Shown: positions 1 to 11,884, counted from the first letter of the stretch. The stretch is DNA of 64,000 nt from Dendrophyllia cribrosa (GCA_024195265.1 JAJLRJ010000013.1:7883075-7947074), one strand, 5' to 3'. Made by a program: numbers and translations. The notes: generated from the sequence alone by a model not told the origin.

Positions 1-170
1 TTTTAGTTTCGTTATGATAGTTTAAATAGTAAGTTTTTTCTCCTGGTTTTCGATTTGCGAATGCAAGGCTTCTTGGTATTGAGCTCGGAGTGATGACCAA
101 TGAGGTCAAGAATTATAGAATTCATATTAATCAGTCCCGCCTCCCGGCGAAAAAAGATACCCGGACTTAA

Positions 171-269
171 CTCCGAAACTTAGGGGAATAAATCAAAAGA
201 AATAGATTAGTCATGCCTGAACCTACCTCAGTCTGATTTCTTTATCTGTTATTCCCCTATGCTTCGGAG
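171..269. repeat. Short foldback (inverted repeat)
   Basis: An imperfect inverted repeat: the arm from 171 (beginning ctccgaaac) pairs with the arm ending at 269 (ending gcttcggag), including an ATTCCCCTA core. It is probably a small MITE-like element. Nothing else in 1-399 is recognisable, and no upstream exon of the following gene was found there. Confidence 0.6.
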
Positions 270-399
270 CCACCAAGTAGAGATTTTATTTTTGGAAACA
301 GGTCTATTTACCTTTGCCTTCGAAGCTTACATAAATTAAATGGTCTTTTTTTAATTCGTTTATACTTCTTCATAGTCTACGAAATGGGGCTTCGTACAG

Positions 400-654
400 A
401 AATACATACAACATGACCGCTTTGTTTCTGGATGGAAATGGTGCATACGCAGACACACCAGCCGTCAGTCTTCAATTTCCCGCCATTACTATCACGTGCT
501 GGCTGAAGGTCTTGGAACCCGCCAAAACTCCAGGCCATGTGTACGCTGACTGGTCGTCACCGCATCAGTTTGCCCTTTGGGTGCATGGCGAGTGGAAGAA
601 TTTGTGGTTCCAGTTTAGGAACAAGTTTTCACAGGATGTTCTATCTATATACGC
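400..654 (+). CDS. Exon: first half of LamG domain
   Basis: The acceptor is cttcgtacag before 400 and the donor is gtaaga at 655. It reads in frame through the ATG at 413, which is an internal Met and not necessarily the start. The exon encodes about 84 residues with the LamG pattern of aromatic beta-strands (ITCWLKV, YADWSSPHQFALWV). It ends after two bases of an Ala codon, matching the next exon. Confidence 0.75.
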
Positions 655-3219
655 GTAAGATTAAACAAAATAACTTTTTGTAGTAGTTAGAGTTAGAAAA
701 GAAACTAGAAACAAAGTTATATGAAATATCATATATAAAAACTATTACCACCACAGAAAAGCGCTGCTCAGGAGGGGGTTGCACTTTAGGATTTCATTAA
801 AGAGTTAAAACCACCTTGTACAGCATAATAAACAGCACCACAGGAAAGTACTGCTCAGTAGCTTTCATTTGAATGGTCACACTTTAGGACTTCATCCACA
901 GACTTAAAAGTTAGAACCACCTTGCATGTACAGCATAATTAACAGTACCACAGGAAAGTACTGCTCAGTAGCCTTTCATTTGAATGGTCACACTTTAGGA
1001 TTTCATCCACAGACTTAAAACTTAGAACCACCTTGCATGTACAGCATAATTAACAGTACCACAGGAAAGTACTGCTCAATAGCTTTCATTTGAATGGTCA
1101 CACTTTAGGATTTCATCCACAGACTCAAAACTTAGAACCACCTTGCATGTACAGCATAATTAACAGTACCACAGGAAAGTACTGCTCAGTAGCTTTCATT
1201 TGAATGGTCACACTTTAGGATTTCATCCATAGACTCAAAAGTTAGAACCACCTTGTACAGCATAACAAACAGTACCACAGGAAAGTACTGCTCAGTAGCT
1301 TTCATTTGAATCGTTACATTTTAGGATTTCGTCCATAGACTTAAAAGTTAGAACCACCTTGTACAGCATAATAAACAGCACCACAGGAAAGTACTGCTCA
1401 GTAGCTTTCATGTTGAATGATGACACTGTAGGATTTCATCCACGACTCAAACGTTAGAATTACATGACATGATTGGCAATTAGGAAGCTTGAATGCTCAA
1501 ATATAAACAAAGGTTCAAACTTTTCCACATACTTATTGTTACCAAAATTTATAGTTCAGTTACTGATTTCGAATTACTTCGAATTTTCAGAAAAGTTTAT
1601 TGTTAGATAATGTTGAACTCAATCCGCAGAGATCAGAGAAATTCGCGAGATTGCGATTCCGTTTGTGCCTGTGCATGTCATAAAGTTGGTATGTGCTATT
1701 TTTGCAGACCGATCCCCTATAACGTTTGGATACACGCAGCTGTCACGTGGGACCAAGGCAGTAGAATTGCTAGAATGTTCATAAATGGACAACAGGTTGG
1801 CAGTGAGCCTGCTAAATCTAATTTATCAGGCTACCAAATTATGGAAAACTCTCACAGCTTCTACCAAGTCGGGTGCAAGTTAGACACCAGTGAGACTTTT
1901 TATGGATTTGTCAGAGATGTGAAGGTGTTTAAAGTACTTCTGAACAATAGTGAAATCCAACAGGAAGCGGGTACAGTAAACACCATTTTTTCACTATTTG
2001 GTCCTATTATTTATTGTCGATTAATATTCCTCTTCGTTCCGCCCGGAGCATTGGGCTAATTCCACAGCAGCTTTCCATCGGAGTCGGTTTTGCCTTGTCT
2101 GTTTCTTGTCTGTTTGATCTTAAGACATCCCCAAAATCTGGTATTCTCGCTGGATAGTCCTCCTCCATGACTTTGTCAGTCTGTCCTTCCTCCTAGCCCT
2201 GGTCCCTTGAGGGTTCCACTCAAGAAACAGGCGGGTGATGTTAGTGGCCGGTTTCCTCAAAGTGCGGGTCCTTTAATTAACCCCCTCCTTTTATTAGCTC
2301 TCCTCATGGAAAAAGCTTCTGAAAAATAACAAACTTTTCCCTCCCATCTCTTAATGCATTTTCTATTTAATTCATCTCAGCTTGGTTTTCTTATTTAAAT
2401 TCCCTCTAGCTGTAAAGAGTTATTATTAAATAATTAGAAATGTTTCTTTGACTTTTGATTCAGTGCTTCACCGCTGGCTAAAAATACGTACATTTCTCCT
2501 TATCAGGAGCCCATTGGTGCTACTTACTGATTTTTTTATAATTAATTTTTGTCAAAGGAGCTAAAAATCAACGGTGTACGACAAATGCAGACTGTAGACT
2601 TGCAGACTTGCTAAAGTAAAGAGTCTGCAGGTATGCAGGCCTGCAGGTCTGCACGTCTACAAGTCTGTAATCTACAGTCTGCAATCTACATTTATCGCAC
2701 GCCGCTGGGGATTTTTATGGCTTTGGGTCAAATGTGTTAAAATAAAGGGACAGTGACAGGCGGTCAAAAAAGCAAAATTGCCATTCTGGTATTAAGCGAT
2801 ATGATTTCCTATTTCAAACAACCTTAAAGCACTTAAAGCACGGCCTCTCCGCTTCCCCCTCCCCCCACCCTCCCCCCTCCTCAAACCCTTCCCCCCTCCC
2901 CCCTCCCCTCGGGAGACGAACTAAGCCGATAATATTATTTCATTATACTTCTTTCTTTATTTCCGGAGCTCAAACGCCACAGACTAACCAATTTGGAGTA
3001 TGGCTGGGTCTTAACGACCGCTCATTGGAGGGAACGTTTGTCTGGAATAATGGGGTTCCCATGAAATTTACAAACTGGGTTGAAGGACAACCCAGCTCCG
3101 AGTCCGCCGACCAAGACTGTGTTGTCATGGATACAGGAAATGGAATTGATGCGGGAAAATGGATGACTAAACGCTGCCATGAAAAGAACCACTTTGTTTG
3201 TCGTAAAACAATAACTTAA
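400..3219 (+). CDS. LamG domain + C-type lectin domain protein, 3' part of gene
   Basis: Three exons can be joined with matching phases: 400-654, 1708-1970 and 2969-3219 (stop TAA). Exons 1 and 2 encode a LamG / concanavalin-like jelly-roll domain; the diagnostic stretch is W-I-H-A-A-V-T-W-D followed by M-F-I-N-G near the start of exon 2. Exon 3 encodes the C-terminal half of a C-type lectin domain (W-L-G-L-N-D, then cysteines in DQDC, KRC and FVC). The first exon opens with one base completing a codon, so at least one more exon, presumably with the signal peptide, lies beyond the left edge. Such proteins are usually secreted or cell-surface and bind carbohydrate or matrix ligands; that role is family knowledge, not shown here. 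The lectin domain lacks its N-terminal half, so either an exon in 1971-2968 was missed or the domain is truncated. Confidence 0.75.
749..1456 (+). repeat. Tandem array, ~106-111 bp unit, about 7 copies
   Basis: Units starting accacagg recur at 837, 947, 1058, 1168, 1274 and 1380, with a degenerate first unit from about 749. Each holds gtactgctcagtagctttc, a caatggtcac-like box and ttagaaccacctt. The array lies in the intron between the two LamG exons. Single or few units of the same family occur at 44660-44836, 45125-45500, 51340-51450, 52195-52330 and 53380-53570, in both orientations. Confidence 0.9.
1708..1970 (+). CDS. Exon: second half of LamG domain
   Basis: The acceptor atttttgcag ends at 1707 and the donor gtacag starts at 1971. 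The one base before the first full codon completes the Ala codon begun in the previous exon. It encodes the second jelly-roll half including WIHAAVTWDQ, RMFINGQQVG and the closing strand FYGFVRDVKVFKV. Confidence 0.8.
2562..2718. repeat. Foldback element with CTGCAG-rich core
   Basis: Terminal inverted repeats pair aaaaatcaacggtgtacga on the left with the complement ending at about 2718. The core is built from repeated tgcagact / tgcaggt / tctgca words that are themselves self-complementary. It lies in the second LamG-gene intron. Confidence 0.65.
2848..2915 (+). repeat. Polypyrimidine (C-rich) tract
   Basis: Nearly continuous runs of C with a few T, about 65 bases long and about 55 bases upstream of the lectin exon acceptor. 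The opposite strand carries several runs of five or more G and could form a G-quadruplex. Confidence 0.8.
2969..3219 (+). CDS. Exon: C-terminal half of a C-type lectin domain
   Basis: The acceptor tttccggag precedes 2969, and two bases complete a codon left by the previous exon (phase 1 to phase 1). About 83 residues follow, with W-L-G-L-N-D, E-G-x-F-x-W, the inner cysteine pair (DQDC and KRC) and the last domain cysteine (FVC). The canonical EPN/QPD and WND calcium-site motifs are altered (EGQPSS and GKW), so calcium-dependent sugar binding is doubtful. The partner of the last cysteine should lie in the missing N-terminal half. The stop codon TAA sits in a TTAA followed by AGGGGTAGTGTCACG, resembling the tip of a TTAA foldback family seen elsewhere here. 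Confidence 0.75.
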
Positions 3220-3546
3220 AGGGGTAGTGTCACGCTGTAATACTGGTTTAAATTATTTACAAAACAAGAGGCTTCATGCAGCCTATACTCATGCGCATGC
3301 GTAAGAAAGTTTTATGATATATTTTAAACATGATAAGAAGATGTCCGACATGGAGAAGAGTTACTCCTTTCATTCAGTCATCATTCCTGCAAACCACGTT
3401 GTTTACTACTGAATGTTTTGTAAATGAAGGCTGCACCACAATGAAGCCAGTGATTCTTCTGAGTGTTATATATACCTAACGTGAACATTAGTAATGTAAG
3501 TAGGGTTGTAGGAGACGCTGTCGTGACACTTCAGAAACGCTGTTTT

Positions 3547-3613
3547 ACCGGAAGTAGAGTAACCGGAAGTCACTGAACAGGAAGTATAAATGGCAAAGCT
3601 ATGAACCGGAAGT
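3547..3613. promoter_or_regulatory. Cluster of four GGAAGT (ETS-type) motifs
   Basis: ACCGGAAGT occurs at 3547-3555, a second ACCGGAAGT at 3562-3570, a CAGGAAGT at 3578-3585 and another ACCGGAAGT at 3605-3613, all in one orientation. ACCGGAAGT is the classical ETS-factor site. No gene start is visible beside it, so it may be a promoter, an enhancer or a repeat-derived cluster. The rest of 3220-4436 shows no gene; a segment near 3262-3300 (acaagaggct ... ctcatgcgcat) recurs at 31794-31840. Confidence 0.4.
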
Positions 3614-4436
3614 GCACAATTTAAAATATGCGTGCATAATTTTGCATGCAAAATCGTGACACAAAAAATAATAAAAATAAAAACAAGAAAAACGAAGCCG
3701 GAACCTTACCTCATGCGCGCTATGACATGAGTAATAAAACTAAGACGCTTAAAGAGAGCAGCAAATGTAACACTTTTCCCAACAAGAGGCATCAATTTTG
3801 GTACCAGCGCCATCCAGTTTACGCGCAGTTTTGGCACTAAGCTAGCAACACAGGAGATTATGGGAGGTGTCACGCGTATCACATTGAGGGGATTCCTTAG
3901 CAGCGGATGGCCTTGGTGCTATAATCTATAGCGAGTGAAAATTACATAAAATTACATATCAAACTAAGAAACTAAGAGAATCACTATAAAGCTAAATCAT
4001 ATTCAAATATTAAGCGAGTGATAAAATAGTTTTTAAAACACATAGTATTAATTTATGGCCTGTAACTGGTCTTTTTTATTAGATTGTAGTTCGGCAATTT
4101 AATACATGGCATAATTGACAAATAATTTACAAGAGTGGGTACCTTAAACAGAACTCAAAACGTTTTTTTTTTTTAAATATTCCAATCTTGTCTTTCTAGA
4201 ATACTATATACACTGATTGGCTTGGACGTAAATTTCCTTTAAAGCAGCGATCTAAAAAACATTGTACAGGAGTGAGGTCAGATTCGGAGGCAGCTATACC
4301 GATAACACATAAGTTGTGTTAGGCAGACTATATCACTGAAGAGAAGATCTATTTTAGACTGTTAATACCCTTCTTTACGCTTTGGCTATTCTTAGCCAAT
4401 GGGTGATAAGTCTTTAATGATAGTTAATTACACGGG

Positions 4437-4525
4437 GGGGCAGCGTGTTCGAGTGGTCAGGGCGCCGATTTCAGATCAGGAGGCTAGAGTTGTTTCATGG
4501 TAGACCCGGGTTCAACCGCCTCGGA
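4437..4525 (+). mobile_element. tRNA-derived SINE-like segment
   Basis: A degenerate tRNA-like block: a gtgttcgagtggtcagggcg A-box-like stretch and, 50 bases later, a cccgggttcaaccgcc B-box-like stretch. The spacing with a long variable region suggests a Ser/Leu-type tRNA ancestor. It does not fold as an intact tRNA, so it is read as a SINE head. Confidence 0.5.
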
Positions 4526-4587
4526 TGCGCTCGTAAAAAACGTAGGTACGCAAAGCGTGCATAAAGATATTTTCACCTATAGCACTT

Positions 4588-5040
4588 TGGTTTTTTTGGG
4601 GTCACACTACCATTTTTGAATGCGCTTATACATAATCTTACTTTAGCTCAATAAATCTGAATTTGATACCAGATGTTAGGCTTGGATGAAAGTTTTGGAT
4701 GATGCTCTTTTTATGCTAATCAGCGTTTCCATAGCAACGGTAAACAAATATGGCGAAAAACAGTTTTTCCAAAACATGAAAAAATACATGTTAAAAATGT
4801 TTCCGTGATTTATTCAAAATCGAACAGTTTAATTTGTTTGAAATTTCCCTATTTATAGTGTACTACACTGTGTAGATTATAGCGCATTTATTTGCTTGTC
4901 GTGGGTAGCCCCAAAATCAAAAGATAATTAGGAAAAACTGTTTTTCGCCATGTTTGTTTACCGTTGCTATGGAAACGCCGATTAGCATAAAAAGAGCATC
5001 GCTCAAAACTTTCATCCAAGCCTACTTGGAGCCACCTTAA
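4588..5040. mobile_element. Foldback MITE, GGTGGCTCC family, copy 1
   Basis: The arms pair gtttccatagcaacggtaaac and ggcgaaaaacagtttttcc on the left with their complements on the right. The right end is ggagccaccttaa. Sister copies are at 18494-19150 and 25017-25373. The ends abut TTAA, suggesting a piggyBac-type target. Confidence 0.8.
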
Positions 5041-5078
5041 TAGAGCATCATAAGCGTTCAAATTTTCTTATGAAGCTT

Positions 5079-5352
5079 GCAATAGCGTTCCGCCCCGATT
5101 CAAAAAATAGAAAACTCGCGCAGCATCATGGGATTGAAATGCGTACAAACATTCAAGAACTATGCAGGAAGCTACGAAAAAAGCAGGTGCTACGAAGCAC
5201 TGTTCTTGAGAACAACTCGACAATTGTCCTCAACATGTACAGAAACCGCAAAAACTGGTGTTTCCGAGGCAGCCATTTTGAAATATTTGTCCGCATTTCG
5301 ATCCCACAATGCAATGCTGCCAAATATGACGCCACCTGGGCGGAACGCTATT
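5079..5352. mobile_element. Foldback MITE with gcaatagcgttccgcc ends
   Basis: The left end gcaatagcgttccgcc is complementary to the right end at 5337-5352. The arms continue inward (catttcgatcccac against gggattgaaatgcg). Open frames here arise on both strands because of the inverted structure and are not considered genes. Confidence 0.75.
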
Positions 5353-5570
5353 GTACTGCACGCATGAAAATCGTACGTCTGATGCAAAGTTGTGTCCGTT
5401 AATGTACCAGCAAGCCATAAGAAAATGAAAATTGAAAATTAAAATCATTTTTTGGATCTCTACAGCTTGTTTGAAGATGTGTTTGTATCTTTAATGCTAT
5501 GGACAGAGACTAGCGCAAGAACTTTAGATGTAAACATATAAAGAAAATGAATGACATTGATTAAAGCACA

Positions 5571-5900
5571 TACACCTTATTCCAAAATGGCGGCCAATTT
5601 ATTATTCTTTTATATGCAAGTTAATTAGCCCTCTTGGCCTCATTTTCGCTTGAAAATTCTTTTGTATAGGTGGTTTGCAACCAATCTCTAGAGACATAGA
5701 TAACAATAGTGAAACGAACAAATGCTGGTGGACGAACAAAAGGAGCTAATGAGAGAACTATTGTTTATGTCCACCAGCATGGCGGCGATGACGTAACATG
5801 AAAACCACCTATTTTGCACATGCTGACGAGACCAAGAGGGCTAATTTACATGGATATAAAAGAATAATAAAATGGCCGCCATTTTGGAATAAGGTGTATA
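5571..5900. mobile_element. Foldback MITE with tacaccttattcc ends
   Basis: Terminal inverted repeats of about 60 bases start tacaccttattccaaaatgg and include ggcggccaatttattattc and agccctcttgg; both arms are clear. No coding content. Confidence 0.85.
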
Positions 5901-7890
5901 CTGTGGCATATATCAGAGTTGAACGCTAAGAGTTAATGACTGAAAAGGGTGGATTCAAATTCTACCAATCATATTGACAATCTCAGAGATATCCTAGTGA
6001 GCCCCAGAACTGAGATAGAACATAAAAATGATGTATAGTAAAGCATGTGCATTTAATGTCCATCAGAATTAATAATTAATTCTAGTCTGATGGATAAAGA
6101 TACACTATGTTCAATTATTGCTATTACAATATTAAAAACGGTAATAAAGCTTATGAAGGCGTCTCAGGCAGCCACTATCGGTCCATTGTTGATTTAATTT
6201 CCCCCGCCCCACCCATGAACAATGTATGGCACTGAGGGTGGTCACAGCCAGGGTTTTGTTACGTCCTCAGAAGTTCTTTTGCGTCCCCATCGGAGATGGG
6301 ACCGCCATATAATCGAATATCCGCCAGATTGCTTGAACAACTGAACGCAATTATCGCATCGAGCCGAGACTTACCTTAATATTTCACATTTACTAAGCAC
6401 AAAGAAACACAACATTTTTCTGGGTAATTGCTTTCACGTGAACTGTGGATTACTTTTCTAAAACTGAGAATTCTTATTTGAATTGCAAATGCATATATTA
6501 ATTAACAATTTATTATTCATTTTTTTCTTCGCACCTAATTCGCCACAAGAAAGGCGCAGAAGACTGAAGGAGTTATATTCATGTTGAAAGATAATTCTAG
6601 TTTGCAAATGAAACTTTGATAACTTTAATGTTGTTCGAGATGATTAACAAAGACATCTGTCCCAGCATGCAGACCACAGTATTTTCTGAAGCAAAGATTT
6701 ATTCTGTCAACACGTGGATTAATGACCTTTGAAAAGTCTTCTACAACTGCGTACTTTAGGTAAGAAAAATATTATATTGTTATATAGATTTCTTGCAGTA
6801 TTTATTGAGGGTTGTTTTCAAGCAATGGTTTATAAACGGTTGAATGGTTCAGTTTGCGCTCGACGCTATAAATACTCTACTTTGTTAGTCTACAACTAAA
6901 ATTCCAGCCAAATTTAACAAATGCATGCGTCATAAATAATCGGGAGTGTGGTAAATAACCGTCGTATATGGTTTAAGATACACACAGACTGACGCGCGCG
7001 ATCTAAACGTATACAGCAATTCTATCAGTCTGGTACACAGTATCTGATGTGTTGCTATTGTAAAGTATTGCAAAATAAATCACAGTTTGTTAATTATAAA
7101 TCACAGTTTGTTTATTATGATCCATATGATTTTACTTCTAACAAGTCTTGAAGTTAACTTTCAATCAATGTTTGTGTGGATTTAGCTCACAGGGTCAGCA
7201 TAACTGTTTTTATTTTTTAAAGTTAAATGCCTGTAATTATTTCCTATATGTGCCGTTCATATAGGTGTCCTCGCAAATGTCGTTGAGGAATAGCAAGATC
7301 TGTACAACCGAAACTTTATATATGGTCCTTTACCTGGTGATCAGTCTTCACACACTATTAATTCATAAGCCACGTATTTATTTTAAGAATAACTGCGAAT
7401 CTATTCACTTTTCTTCTTTCGCGATTTTCTTCGTATTATGGAATGGCAAAACGCAAATCTGTTGTTAGTGGTCGAGAGGGGGGTAGTTGTTTCACATTGA
7501 AAATTTAGAGACTGTAAACAATTTCTGCACTTCCTTCTGCACACCAATGGTTCTTGTATGGCACGAACAAGGACGGAGAGGGAATCAGCAATTCGCTTGG
7601 TACCCACTAGCGACATAACGATCTTAATCATAAGCGCCGTCATTTATGTCGCTTACGGCTTAGTCTAAGTGGGAGCGAGCACTTATAATCGACATAATCA
7701 TAATAAAAAAAAGTTTATCTCTCTCTCCAGGTAAAGAAAGACAGACGCGGAATGTAAGAATGTGGCAGACATCATCAACCTCGTCATAAATCGTTTCAGG
7801 AGGTGAGATTTGGGAAAGCATTTCATGTAGATGTAGGCCTTATGGGTTCGTGTCTGAAAAAGACAACGAATGGTTTCATATGACTCTCTG
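5901..7890. other. No gene recognised
   Basis: AT-rich non-coding DNA. I see a short duplication (aaatcacagtttgtt at about 7076 and 7099). No exon with convincing splice sites, RNA gene or foldback was found. Confidence 0.5.
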
Positions 7891-8096
7891 GGATAGTCGA
7901 GCGAGCAAAACACGCGAGAGCGCGAAAAAAATCGCCTGTCGCGAGGAGACGTGACTCATCCCCGTGTTTCACTCGCGCGACTTTCCCTGCGGAAAAAAAT
8001 AGACGACAACTCTCTACCTAGAATCGCCTCCAACGAGTAGGCGCGATTTGTTCGGATGTTTCGCCCTCGCGACTATCCCTGGGAGAAATAAAAGAG
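7891..8096. repeat. GC-rich foldback, copy 1
   Basis: It starts gggatagtcgagcgagcaaa and ends with a partly complementary gcgactatccctgg. It is unusually CpG-rich (aatcgcctgtcgcgagg). A relative lies at 47440-47590 (gggatagtcagcaaaacacg ... gcgactgtccggccc). Confidence 0.65.
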
Positions 8097-8265
8097 ACTA
8101 ATCGTAGTTTGGAAAAATAAAACGGGTAAAAAAGACCATATCTTTCGTCCCAGAGAATGTCAGTGTTATGAGTCAGATCAAGACAACAAATCTTCCTCGA
8201 AAGAAATTTGGACCAGGGAGGGTGTGGGTGGAGGCTTCAGTCCCGTTAACTTCCGGCCTTCGTCG

Positions 8266-8385
8266 GTGAACCATATTTTCACATAGTATGCTATGTCGTG
8301 CTTTTATACGTCATAGTTTACTTGCTTTGTTCCTTTGATATGACAGGTCTTTACACACATCCTATGTGAAAATATGGCTGATTCA
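8266..8385. repeat. Short foldback
   Basis: gtgaaccatattttcacatag at the left pairs with ctatgtgaaaatatggctga at the right, with an unpaired middle of about 75 bases. Confidence 0.7.
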
Positions 8386-9685
8386 CTTAGTTTCATGTGA
8401 TTCAGTTTCATGTGTTACGATTCTTTAGTTAGATGGACACACTACCCAGCGAATACGTATACTTACAAGATAGTTTTCTATTTTTAGGTTAAACACAGAA
8501 ATGGAAATAATAGCAGAGCTTCCATCAACTTCGACATAATAATGTTTAAAGAGGTGAGTTGATTAAAAAACTTTATTAGATATCTTCCGTAACTTCTGTA
8601 GTGGGGAATTAAAAAGGAATGAAAACTGAGTTGATAAGGTATAAATCAGCCACCGAAAGGAGATTCAAAAGGCCAGGTGAGATTTCGAGGGCTAGTCCTT
8701 CGTCATTCGCATTCCATTCCATTCCATTCGTAAAGCCCTTTGTGATTCGTTCTGACAAAGGGCTATATTAGCGCTTAAAACGTCAGCTTTTGAATCTTTT
8801 TAGGGTGGCCAATTTACCTTAGTTATTAACTCCGTTGATAAAAAACATCGCGTCTACCTTTTGGATCTCTAAAACGTGATGACATTTATTGATATATTTT
8901 GGTTTTATTTATTTCTATGCAGGATACAAGGAAACTATGAAAGTCAGAATCAAGCAAGGAAGAAAGAAAGACAACGAACTTAAACAAAGAAAGAGGTAGA
9001 GAAACTACAATTCTCGTCACATTTGTTGGGACACATGCCGTCTCCCTGCCTTCTCCCTTCCTCCTCAATGTTGGTTTAATGATCACAGAGCCGCAAAATT
9101 TAACATTGGGACGGGGGGGGGGGGGGGGGGGGGGGGACGACGACGGCAACTGTTAGGGTAAATATGTGTTAAGCGTGACGTGTCCCAATTAAATATAACG
9201 GGAATTGTAGTGTTACTTTAAGCGCAGCTCAAAGATTACCTTTTTCAATTTTTCTGTTTATCGCCGCCAACTTCGAACATAATTTTCTTAGTTCAGTCGA
9301 AATACAGTGCAACACAGATATAACAAACTTCGCCGCGTGGTTTACCGAACAAATTCCAGTACCAACTGATAAATGATAGCACAACAAGAATGAAACCGCA
9401 ATATCGAAGTCAATACATTTCTCGTTAACAGAAAAAAACTCTATAAATGTCCAGGGAACAGTTAGGCAATTTCAACAATTCACAATGTTATAATTTGACC
9501 GTCGTGCAATGTCGTGCCTTGTATGTCGTCAGCAAGGACGTTAAAATCGAGGGTAATTTCACGGTTTTCATCAATAGTATGTAAAGATAAGACTTGTTTT
9601 ACAAGTGGAAATATCAGGCCACTTACTGCTCTTAGGCATACCTATGACTGTAAAAAAAAAACCTCCAAAGAATGCGTTGTTTGAG
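8386..9685. other. No gene recognised; long G run
   Basis: Non-coding. It holds a small (attcc)n run near 8708 and an uninterrupted run of about 24 G at 9113-9136, followed by gacgacgacgg. Minus-strand frames over the G run encode only polyproline. Confidence 0.6.
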
Positions 9686-9781
9686 AATAGGCCATTTGCA
9701 CGATGACGTCATATGACTACAACTACCAGATGAATTCTGGTAGTTGTAGTCAAATGACGCCATCGTGCAAATCGGCCTATT
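9686..9781. repeat. 96-bp near-perfect palindrome, AATAGGCCA family
   Basis: Arms of about 44 bases begin aataggccatttgcacgatg and meet at a 7-base centre around a gaattc. There are only a few mismatches. It shares its terminal word aataggcca with foldbacks at 11885-12370 and 38390-38565. Confidence 0.85.
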
Positions 9782-10077
9782 GCCTAGAATAACCCAACAA
9801 AAAAAAACATGCATGAACTTCGGGTAGACACATGTACGCGTTGCGGGCTTGTTTTGATGTAAAGCTGTTTAAAACGTAATAAGGAATTCATCTATGGACC
9901 AATTTCTTTTTTGGAAAATCGCACTCCGAGTTACGTTTTCAGTCAAAATTATAAGCCATTTTGCCTATTTCGCATAATTATCAATTTTTAGTGATGACTG
10001 GATTTTAATGTTTTAAAACGACTTCTCAGTAAAAGCCGTTAGGGTATTTAATTCAATATAGTTTGTCAGTTTTCAGT

Positions 10078-11050
10078 AGTAGTAGTAGTTGTAGTGAACT
10101 TTATTTAAGTGTAAGAGTATTTAGCTTACTAGCTAATTGTGGACACTAAATAAGTAAAAATAAATATAAATTATGCTAAGATGAGTTTAAAATTTACAAT
10201 TGTTCACTGTCTAAACTTTTTACATTTAAAACGTGATATAAAACAATCGATCAATATACAAGGTCATTAAAAAGATGAAATAACTTACGCTAAGATAAGT
10301 TTACAATTTACATACTTACAAAAGACGAATTAAGTAGTGCATATGTTACAATTGACACACCCGTCCTCAATCAAAGTAGCTAGGTCCTTCTTTCTTATAT
10401 ATTTTCGAAAACTGTCCGATGCTGCCGATCACTTGTTTTTAGTTTTGACCGGAGATATGGACCGAGGTATCTTATGGAGTGTTTGCCGTATCTCACAGAG
10501 GTGTATCGAGGAATGTCAAAGTCAGCGTTTCTTAGGGAATACCCTTTATTTTGAGTCTTAAAAATGTCCGCTATGTATTTTGGAGCGAGGCCATATCGAA
10601 CGTTGTACATTAATATCGCAATATCTTGGAGCTGCCTATTATATAGGGAGGGCAATTCTGCACGACGTAGTAGATCTACATAAGTGTCGGCTGCATGTTT
10701 GGCTGTTAAAAATAACTCTTAAAGCGCGTTCTTGCACCCTTTCGAGCTTTCGCCTGCCCGATTTCTTACAAAAGTGCCATACTGTTTGACAGTTCGTCAA
10801 ATTGGGAAGAACTGCTATTAGGTACAACTGAAGTTTGGTCTTGAATGGGATCAACTTGCGGAGTCTTGCCAGTGTCCCTACTTTTTTGTCGGCTATTTTG
10901 CAGATGTCACTGATGTGGTCACTGAAAGTTAGTTCATCATCCATGTTTACTCCTAGAATTCTCAGATTTGCTGTTGGTTTGAGCTCTTGATGATCGATGT
11001 TAAGGGTGCATTTATCCTTTGCGACCTTGTCGCCCCTTGGGGGTACCACT
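10078..11050 (-). mobile_element. LINE (non-LTR retrotransposon) 3' end, 5'-truncated
   Basis: On the minus strand, 11049 down to 10639 encodes the C-terminal part of a LINE reverse transcriptase, including LRILGVNMDDELTFSDHIS and RRKLERVQERALRVIF. After a frameshift, 10655-10395 continues with MYNVRYGLAPKYI, the usual final motif. A 3' untranslated part follows, ending at about 10078 with an (act)n tail after aataaagttcactac, as in LINE tails. A frameshift and 5' truncation make it dead. CR1/L2-like by the motif style; the family is not proven. Confidence 0.85.
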
Positions 11051-11081
11051 GAGGGTTAAAACCTGGTAACTCTTCTGGTTA

Positions 11082-11369
11082 ATAGAGCAGTTTTCAATTG
11101 AGTATCGAAAGTAATTACATAATTGCTTTGGTTTTGCATTGCTACGCTTTGTGATTGGCTAAAAAATCTCGCGCCACTTTCTCGACCAATCAGAAGTAAA
11201 ACCAAAACCAATCGTGACCTGCTCGCACGCGTTTTCCCGCGCTTGGCGCCGCCGACATGTAATTGCTTAGAGCTCTGATTGGTTCATTGGATTGTTTACG
11301 ACTGCTGTGATTGGTCAGAGTAATTACTTTGGTTTTGGTTTTACGACACTCAATTGAAAACTGCTCTAT
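11082..11369. mobile_element. Foldback MITE with atagagcagttttcaattga ends
   Basis: The left arm atagagcagttttcaattga and the right arm tcaattgaaaactgctctat are perfect complements. A second paired block (gtaattac ... tttggtttt) lies further in. It sits directly upstream of the truncated LINE. Confidence 0.9.
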
Positions 11370-11884
11370 ATCTTAGAGGAAATTTGACAAGAAGGGTTTC
11401 TTTTCCTGTTTTCAATAAGGGATATCTCAGTGAATATCATGGGCCATTTTGTGTCTTAGGAAAAATGTCTCAACCATTTTGTTCTATTTGTCATACGGGA
11501 TGCTTTAAAAAATTAATTGCTTTGATAGAGCTTGAACTAAACAAGTAGGTAAATTGTCTGGCCTTTAAGAATGATATTATATATCATTATTTCTAACAAA
11601 AAATTAATAATTATTTGTGAAGTTGATTTCCCACTTTTAGTTAACTAAAGTTGGACAGTTGAGGCCATTTGTCTGTTTCGCTGTAATTTTTGGCTGCTTG
11701 TCAGTGTCCAGTGAATGATGAAGTTCAGAGAAGTTTTTCGTTTGTTTTCAAACTGGGGAGTTTTACCATTTGTTTTTAATATGGCTGTTTCTTGTTTTGA
11801 ACATTTGACGGTGAAAATCGAACGTCATGTTCTCTCTTTTTATTTGAAAGATAGGTTGTTTGTCAGGTGTCCACTAACCAAGAC

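Noticed and set aside
4437..4525. Functional Ser/Leu tRNA gene
   Set aside because: The acceptor stem does not pair and the anticodon arm is degenerate.
5070..5448. Overlapping frames on both strands
   Set aside because: Produced by the inverted repeats of a MITE; the translations mirror each other.
10337..10789. Plus-strand frames over the LINE
   Set aside because: They are the antisense of the LINE coding region.
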